From Sphingomonas sp. Mn802worker (GTDB lineage: Bacteria > Pseudomonadota > Alphaproteobacteria > Sphingomonadales > Sphingomonadaceae): 64,000 bases of DNA. Every line of letters begins with the position of its first letter. The first letter of the stretch is position 1. The notes under the pieces are model-generated. The model saw only the letters and a program-made list of their open reading frames with translations, did no database searches and had not been told where the DNA came from. The translations under genes and the position numbers were made by a program. Positions 56,312 through 64,000 of the stretch are shown here, in pieces. The stretch covers positions 124,001 through 188,000 of the forward strand of contig NZ_AORY01000005.1 in the NCBI RefSeq assembly GCF_000382485.1, read 5' to 3'.

Positions 56312-57349
56312 ATGCTGTCGCGGCTGGTGCTCACCGACTTTCGCAACCATGCCGACCTGGGCGTGACGCCGGGCGACGGCTTCGTCGTGCTGACCGGGCA
56401 TAACGGCGCGGGCAAGACCAACGTGCTGGAGGCGGTGTCGCTGCTGGCGCCCGGCCGCGGCCTGCGCCGTGCGAGCCTGTCGCAGATGGCGCGGAACGAC
56501 GGGCCGGGCGGGTTCGGGGTGGCGGCGACGCTCACCGATGGGGTCGAGGTCGCGACCGGCACGCTTGCCGCCTCGCCCGAGCGGCGCGTGGTGCGCGTGA
56601 GCGGCGCGAATGCGAACGCGGGCGCGCTGGCGGAACGATTGTCGCTGTTGTGGCTGACGCCCGCGATGGACCGGCTGTTCGTCGAGCCGGCGGGCGAGCG
56701 GCGGCGCTTCCTAGATCGGCTGACACTGGCGCTGCTGCCGGGACACGCGGCCGAGACGCAGCGCTACGACCGCGCGATGCGCGACCGCAACCGGCTGCTG
56801 GCGGAAGATGCGCCCGAGCCCGCCTGGCTCGACGCGGTCGAGGCGCAGATGGTGCGACACGGGCTGGCGCTCGATGCGGCGCGGCGGACCAGTGTGGCGG
56901 CGCTGGAGGAGCGGCTGCGCGATGCGCCGGCGCTCGACTTCCCGCGCGCGTCGATCGCGCTCGATGGGTGGGAGGATGACGCCGACGCGTTCGCCGCCGC
57001 GCTGCGCCAGGGTCGTGCGCGCGACGCCGCGGCGGGCCGCGCGCTTACCGGACCGCACCGCGTCGACCTGAACGTCACCCACGTCGACAAGCGTGCGCCC
57101 GCCGCGCTTGCCTCTACGGGCGAGCAGAAGGCCCTGCTGCTCGGCATGGTGCTGGCGCACGCCGATCTGGTGGCGGAGCGGCGTGGGAGCCCACCGGTGC
57201 TGCTGCTGGATGAGGTGGCGGCGCACCTCGACCCGGCGCGGCGCGCGGCGCTGTTCATGCGGCTGGCGGGGCGCGGACAGGTGTGGATGACGGGGACCGA
57301 GCGCGCGTTGTTCGACGCCGCGGCGGACGCGATGCACATCGCGCTATGA
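56312..57349 (+). CDS. recF: DNA replication and repair protein RecF
   Basis: This 345-residue SMC-like ATPase loads RecA at gaps. [54 protein letters not shown] carries the Walker [45 protein letters not shown] and Walker [12 protein letters not shown] follow. The start is ATG 56312, because conservation begins there; GTG 56279 would add 11 residues. gyrB lies 2.4 kb downstream, and dnaA/dnaN are not in the window. Confidence 0.94.
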   Translation: MLSRLVLTDFRNHADLGVTPGDGFVVLTGHNGAGKTNVLEAVSLLAPGRGLRRASLSQMARNDGPGGFGVAATLTDGVEVATGTLAASPERRVVRVSGANANAGALAERLSLLWLTPAMDRLFVEPAGERRRFLDRLTLALLPGHAAETQRYDRAMRDRNRLLAEDAPEPAWLDAVEAQMVRHGLALDAARRTSVAALEERLRDAPALDFPRASIALDGWEDDADAFAAALRQGRARDAAAGRALTGPHRVDLNVTHVDKRAPAALASTGEQKALLLGMVLAHADLVAERRGSPPVLLLDEVAAHLDPARRAALFMRLAGRGQVWMTGTERALFDAAADAMHIAL

Positions 57350-57624
57350 CCGGCGCAAGGTGCCCCTTCCTCAAGATAATCGCGGAACGTAGCCTTGGCC
57401 AAGCCGGTTGGATGATCGGGCGTCGGTGGCGAGCCGGTGATATCGGAAAGGTGGATGCGTGGCGATGATCGATCAGGCTATGATCCCGGCGATCGCACCG
57501 CGGCCGGCAGAGGTCATTCAGCATCGAACCTGATCCCGCTCCATCCCCCAGGATCGCGCACGACCGCGCGTCTGCGCCGCCGCAGGCGGAGTGGCGGCGC
57601 GGTTGGCGGGTCGTCGTCGCGGCC

Positions 57625-58806
57625 TTGCTGGGTGCAGGGTTCGGGCCGGGACTGTACCAGAATCTGTCGAGCCTCTTCACGCCGGGGCTGGAGCGCGAGT
57701 TCGGCTGGTCGCGCGGTGACATTTCGACTGCGGCTGGCCTGGCGCTCGTCGGCGTGCTGATCGCGCCGTTCGTCGGGCGTATCGCGGACCGCGTCGGCGT
57801 GCGCCCGGTGATCGTCGCCTCGTCGGCGGTGATGGTCGCGGCCTATCTGCTGCTGGCGAGCATCGGCGGTGCGATCTGGCATTATCAGGCGTGCATCGTC
57901 GTGCTGGTGCTGGCGGTGCCGGGCACGAGCAGCCTGGTCTATGGCAAGATGATCGCGCTGCGTTTTCGCGAGCATCGCGGCACCGCGCTGGCGATCGCGA
58001 CGTCGGGACTGGCTGTCATGACGATCATCGCCGCACCCGCGCTCGGCTGGGTGATCGACGGTTGGGGCTGGCGGCGCGGCTTCGTCGCGCTGGCACTGGC
58101 GAGCGCGGCGGCATTGCCCGTCATCCTGCTGGTGATCCGCGCATCGTCCTCGGTCGTGCAGCCGACGATCGTCGAGGACGGCACGCCCTCCGTCATCGTC
58201 GCCGGCCTGACCGCAGCCGAGGCGCGGCGCGATCCCCGGTTCTGGCGCATCGTCGTCGGCGCGATGCTGGTCAATCTGGCGACCACCGGGCTTGTCACGC
58301 AGATCGTACCGCTGGGGCTGGAGATGGGGCTGAACAGTAGCGAAGCGGCGGTGCTGTTGACCGCGTTCGGCGCGAGCGCGATCGCGGGACGATTGCTGAT
58401 CGGCGCGCTGATCGACCGATACCGTCCGCAGCCTGCCGCCGCCGCCTTCGCGCTCGTCTCCGCATTCGCCTTCGCGGCGCTCGCATGGGGATCATCAAAT
58501 ATAGCGGTCGCACTCGCGCTGGTGTTCCTTGCCGGGTTGATGAACGGGGCGGAGAACGACCTGCTGCCGTTCCTTGCCGCGCGGTTGTTCGGGTTGCGCG
58601 CGTTCGGCGAAATCTACGGCAGCGCGATGCCGCTGACGTTGGTCGGAACCGCGATCGGAATCATCGGCTTCGGTCGGCTGCACGATCTGTTCGGCGACTA
58701 TGACGCGGCGCTGATCGCGGGTGCGGTGGCGCTCGTGGGTGCGGGAGTGTGCTTCCTGTCGCTGCGCGATCGCGCGCTGCCGGCCGATCCGGTGAACGTC
58801 GCCTGA
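57625..58806 (+). CDS. MFS transporter (N-terminal start uncertain)
   Basis: This at least 393-residue major-facilitator protein has about eleven helices (GLALVGVLIAPFVGRIADRVGVRPV, LVYGKMIALRFREHRGTALAIATSG, LFGLRAFGEIYGSAMPLTLVGTAIG). The first accepted start is TTG 57625, but it lies inside the first helix (VVVAALLGAGFGPGLYQ). The open frame continues upstream to about 57511 (EWRRGWRVV...) without ATG, GTG or TTG. So the true start is either a rare codon or the frame is damaged. It resembles oxalate/formate antiporter-like carriers. Confidence 0.8.
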   Translation: MLGAGFGPGLYQNLSSLFTPGLEREFGWSRGDISTAAGLALVGVLIAPFVGRIADRVGVRPVIVASSAVMVAAYLLLASIGGAIWHYQACIVVLVLAVPGTSSLVYGKMIALRFREHRGTALAIATSGLAVMTIIAAPALGWVIDGWGWRRGFVALALASAAALPVILLVIRASSSVVQPTIVEDGTPSVIVAGLTAAEARRDPRFWRIVVGAMLVNLATTGLVTQIVPLGLEMGLNSSEAAVLLTAFGASAIAGRLLIGALIDRYRPQPAAAAFALVSAFAFAALAWGSSNIAVALALVFLAGLMNGAENDLLPFLAARLFGLRAFGEIYGSAMPLTLVGTAIGIIGFGRLHDLFGDYDAALIAGAVALVGAGVCFLSLRDRALPADPVNVA

Positions 58807-58883
58807 CAAGTTCGGCCAAGCGCGGTTAAACCGAATCAAGCGATAAGCGTTCGCCTGCGGGGGTTTTGCAGGAGTAATATTGC

Positions 58884-62244
<3,361 letters not shown>

Positions 62245-62287
62245 GCGCGAGAGGGCCGCTACCCGTCCCTGACCCTAGCGGGCGTAG

Positions 62288-63370
62288 GTGACCGCGCTGC
62301 GCATTCGCGTGCCGCTCGACGCACGGCGGGTCGATGCGATCGAGTGCGTCGTGTCGGTGCTGCTCGCGATCGCGCTGGCGCATTGGACGGGCGCGCGCAA
62401 CATCAGCTGGGCGGCGTTCTCCGGCTATATGGTCATGCGCGGGCACGTGTCGGAGACGATGCTGCGCGGGCTGCTGCGGATCGTCGGAACGGTGACGGGG
62501 GCGGCGCTTGCGCTGCTGCTAGTGCCGTGGACGGCGCATGGGCCGGTGGCGATGTCGCTGCTGCTGGCGTTGGTGACGCTGCCGACGCTTTACGCCGCGC
62601 TGACCGCCAGGCGCGCCTATGCATGGCTGTTCGTCGCGCTGACCTTTGCGATGGTCGTCCTCGACGCCGCCGAGCATCCCGGCGCGGACGTGCATGCGCT
62701 GGTCGCGACGCGAGTGCTGGAGGTGGCGGTCGGCACGCTCGCCTGCGTTATGGTGAGCCTTGCCTCGACGCTGACGCTGCGGCGCTGGTGGCCGGCGGCG
62801 AAGGCCGGGCGCGCGACGCGACAGCCGTGGCACCCCGACGCGCTGCGCCACGCCGCGCAAGGAACGCTCGCGGTGGCGTTGCTGCCATGGATCGCGCGCG
62901 CCATCGACGTGCCCGAGATCGCGCAAGGCGCGGTGACGATCCTGGCGGTGATGATGGTGCCGCTCAAAGGGTTGGAAGCGGGCGGATTGCGGCTCGTATC
63001 CGCGCGGCTGGGGCAGCGCGTGGTCGGCTGCGTCGCCGGGGCCGGCTACGCGGGTGTGGTGCTGCTGCTCCACGTCTCAGCCGGCGTGCTGCTGCTGGCG
63101 GTGGCGATCGGTGTCGCGATCGGGCGGATGGCGGAGAACGGCTGGCGCGCGCGCAGCTATGTCGGCACGCAGTTCGTTCTGGCGGTGCTGGTCACGCTGG
63201 TGCCCGACCGCGTCGAGGATGTCGCGGTCGCGCCGGCGCTGGCGCGGCTGGAGGGCATCGCGGTCGGTCTGGCGATCCTGGAGCCGGTGGTGGTGGCGTG
63301 GCACCTGATCGCGCGACCGCGTGTCTCGACCGCACACGGCGCGGTGTTGAGCGAGCCGGGCGGTCCGTAG
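62288..63370 (+). CDS. FUSC-family inner-membrane protein
   Basis: This 360-residue protein has two halves of about six helices (RIVGTVTGAALALLLVPWTAHGP, then LGQRVVGCVAGAGYAGVVLLLHVSAGVLLLAVAIG), with a central cytoplasmic segment, matching the fusaric-acid-resistance-like (FUSC/YccS) fold. FSGYMVMRGHVSETMLRGLLRIVGTVTG is the family signature. It may export aromatic acids, but no partner adaptor is nearby. Translation starts at GTG 62288, 43 bases after gyrB. Confidence 0.87.
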   Translation: MTALRIRVPLDARRVDAIECVVSVLLAIALAHWTGARNISWAAFSGYMVMRGHVSETMLRGLLRIVGTVTGAALALLLVPWTAHGPVAMSLLLALVTLPTLYAALTARRAYAWLFVALTFAMVVLDAAEHPGADVHALVATRVLEVAVGTLACVMVSLASTLTLRRWWPAAKAGRATRQPWHPDALRHAAQGTLAVALLPWIARAIDVPEIAQGAVTILAVMMVPLKGLEAGGLRLVSARLGQRVVGCVAGAGYAGVVLLLHVSAGVLLLAVAIGVAIGRMAENGWRARSYVGTQFVLAVLVTLVPDRVEDVAVAPALARLEGIAVGLAILEPVVVAWHLIARPRVSTAHGAVLSEPGGP

Positions 63371-63429
63371 AACCCGCCGGGCGCCTGCGCGTTCACGCAC
63401 GCGCATCAGAAAGCGCAGGGATAACGGAC

Positions 63430-64000
63430 ATGGATATCGGTTGCGTCGGGCTCGGTCGCATGGGGATCGGCATGGCGCGCAACCTTGCCGCGGCGGGGCA
63501 TCATGTGCGCGCCTGGAATCGCTCGCCGGTCGATGCGGCCGAGCTGCCGGGCGTGGAACTGCTCGAGCAGGCAGCGGACGCGTTCGAGAGCGAGGTCGTG
63601 TTCACGATGGTGGCCGACGACGCCGCGATCCGGCAGGTGGTGCTGGAGCCTGACCTGCTGTCGCGCGCGCGGGCGGGACTGGTGCATGTGGTGAGCGCGA
63701 CGATCGCGGTCGACTTCGCGCGCGAGCTGGCCGCGGCGCATGAGGCGGCTGGGATCGGCTATGTCTCGGCACCCGTATTCGGGCGACCGGACGCGGCGGC
63801 AGCGGCGAAGCTCAACGTCGTCGCCGCGGGCAAGCATGATGCAGTCGCGCGCGTGCGCCCGCTGCTCGACACGATCGGGCAGCGCACCTTCGTGCTGGGT
63901 GACGAGCCGCACCAGGCGAACGCCGCCAAAGTCGCGGGCAACATGCTGATCGCGATGACGATCGAGGCGCTGGGCGAGGCCATGACGCTGACCGAGGCGC
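63430..64000 (+). CDS. 3-hydroxyisobutyrate-dehydrogenase-type NAD(P) oxidoreductase (5' part, cut by window edge)
   Basis: The first 190 codons are present. MDIGCVGLGRMGIGMARNLAAAGHHVRAWNRSP is the Rossmann cofactor site; NRSP suggests NADP. FTMVADDAAIRQVV, GLVHVVSATIAVDFARELAA, YVSAPVFGRPDAAAAAKLNVVAAG and KVAGNMLIAMTIEALGEAM with the catalytic lysine (N-A-A-K-V-A-G-N) match beta-hydroxyacid dehydrogenases. The C-terminal helical domain is outside. Substrate cannot be told. Confidence 0.88.
   Translation, partial: MDIGCVGLGRMGIGMARNLAAAGHHVRAWNRSPVDAAELPGVELLEQAADAFESEVVFTMVADDAAIRQVVLEPDLLSRARAGLVHVVSATIAVDFARELAAAHEAAGIGYVSAPVFGRPDAAAAAKLNVVAAGKHDAVARVRPLLDTIGQRTFVLGDEPHQANAAKVAGNMLIAMTIEALGEAMTLTEA

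Overview
The window is a gene-dense, high-GC chromosomal segment from an alphaproteobacterium, most likely Sphingomonas or a close relative in the Sphingomonadales. This assignment rests on protein recognition. The window carries CcrM and a SciP-type DUF1153 protein (the CtrA cell-cycle circuit), a split-alpha proton-translocating transhydrogenase, Coq7 and Coq4 (ubiquinone synthesis), an Mla lipid-transport operon with the STAS domain fused to the permease, and a SAM/UdgX DNA-repair pair. I saw no rRNA, tRNA, CRISPR array, prophage or classical transposase. No gene-free stretch exceeds about 300 bases.

Layout. 1-3.5 kb: Mla operon (mlaE, mlaF, start of mlaD) and a DUF445 protein. 3.6-8.0 kb: RND efflux permease and adaptor. 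8.1-9.6 kb: SIMPL protein, GlsB-type membrane protein and sciP, with a perfect hairpin between the first two. 9.8-14.4 kb: mnmA, nudC, a serine hydrolase and mutY. 14.5-19.9 kb: DciA-like DUF721, two DsbA-like thioredoxin-fold proteins and smc. 19.8-25.9 kb: a polytopic glycosyltransferase-like protein, radical SAM repair protein, GNAT, UdgX-DUF4130, DedA and a DJ-1/PfpI protein. 26.1-33.1 kb: a long leftward run (proA, nadD, rsfS, rlmH, EnvC-like, ctpA, dsbB, coq7, small secreted protein). 33.2-40 kb: a Tat-exported MsrB, CHAP protein, GPH-type MFS with SDR, acyl-CoA dehydrogenase with SDR, and a MarR-like regulator. 40-43.6 kb: the pnt operon, interrupted by a DUF559 unit bounded by 51-bp inverted repeats. 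43.8-46.9 kb: a frameshifted sigma-54 response regulator, SDR and bestrophin. 47-52.6 kb: folP, ccrM, rnhB, a ThiD-VOC fusion, DUF1272 and an sdpI/sdpR pair with a clear palindromic operator. 52.7-64 kb: glmM, a dicarboxylate symporter, coq4, recF, MFS, OmpA-like, gyrB, FUSC and the start of a 3-hydroxyisobutyrate-dehydrogenase-type gene.

Most genes are housekeeping and many are translationally coupled through ATGA, GTGA or TGATG overlaps. The most unusual structure is at 41921-42353. There a DUF559 endonuclease-like gene sits between pntAA and pntAB, flanked by inverted 51-bp repeats. Each repeat folds into two hairpins, and the smaller hairpin differs between copies by compensatory base changes. 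The DUF559 reading frame runs through both repeats and joins both neighbours with no spacing. Two genes carry apparent one-base deletions: ctpA at its signal-peptide junction, and the sigma-54 regulator in a C5(GC)6 tract. These could be real mutations, slippage sites or assembly errors.
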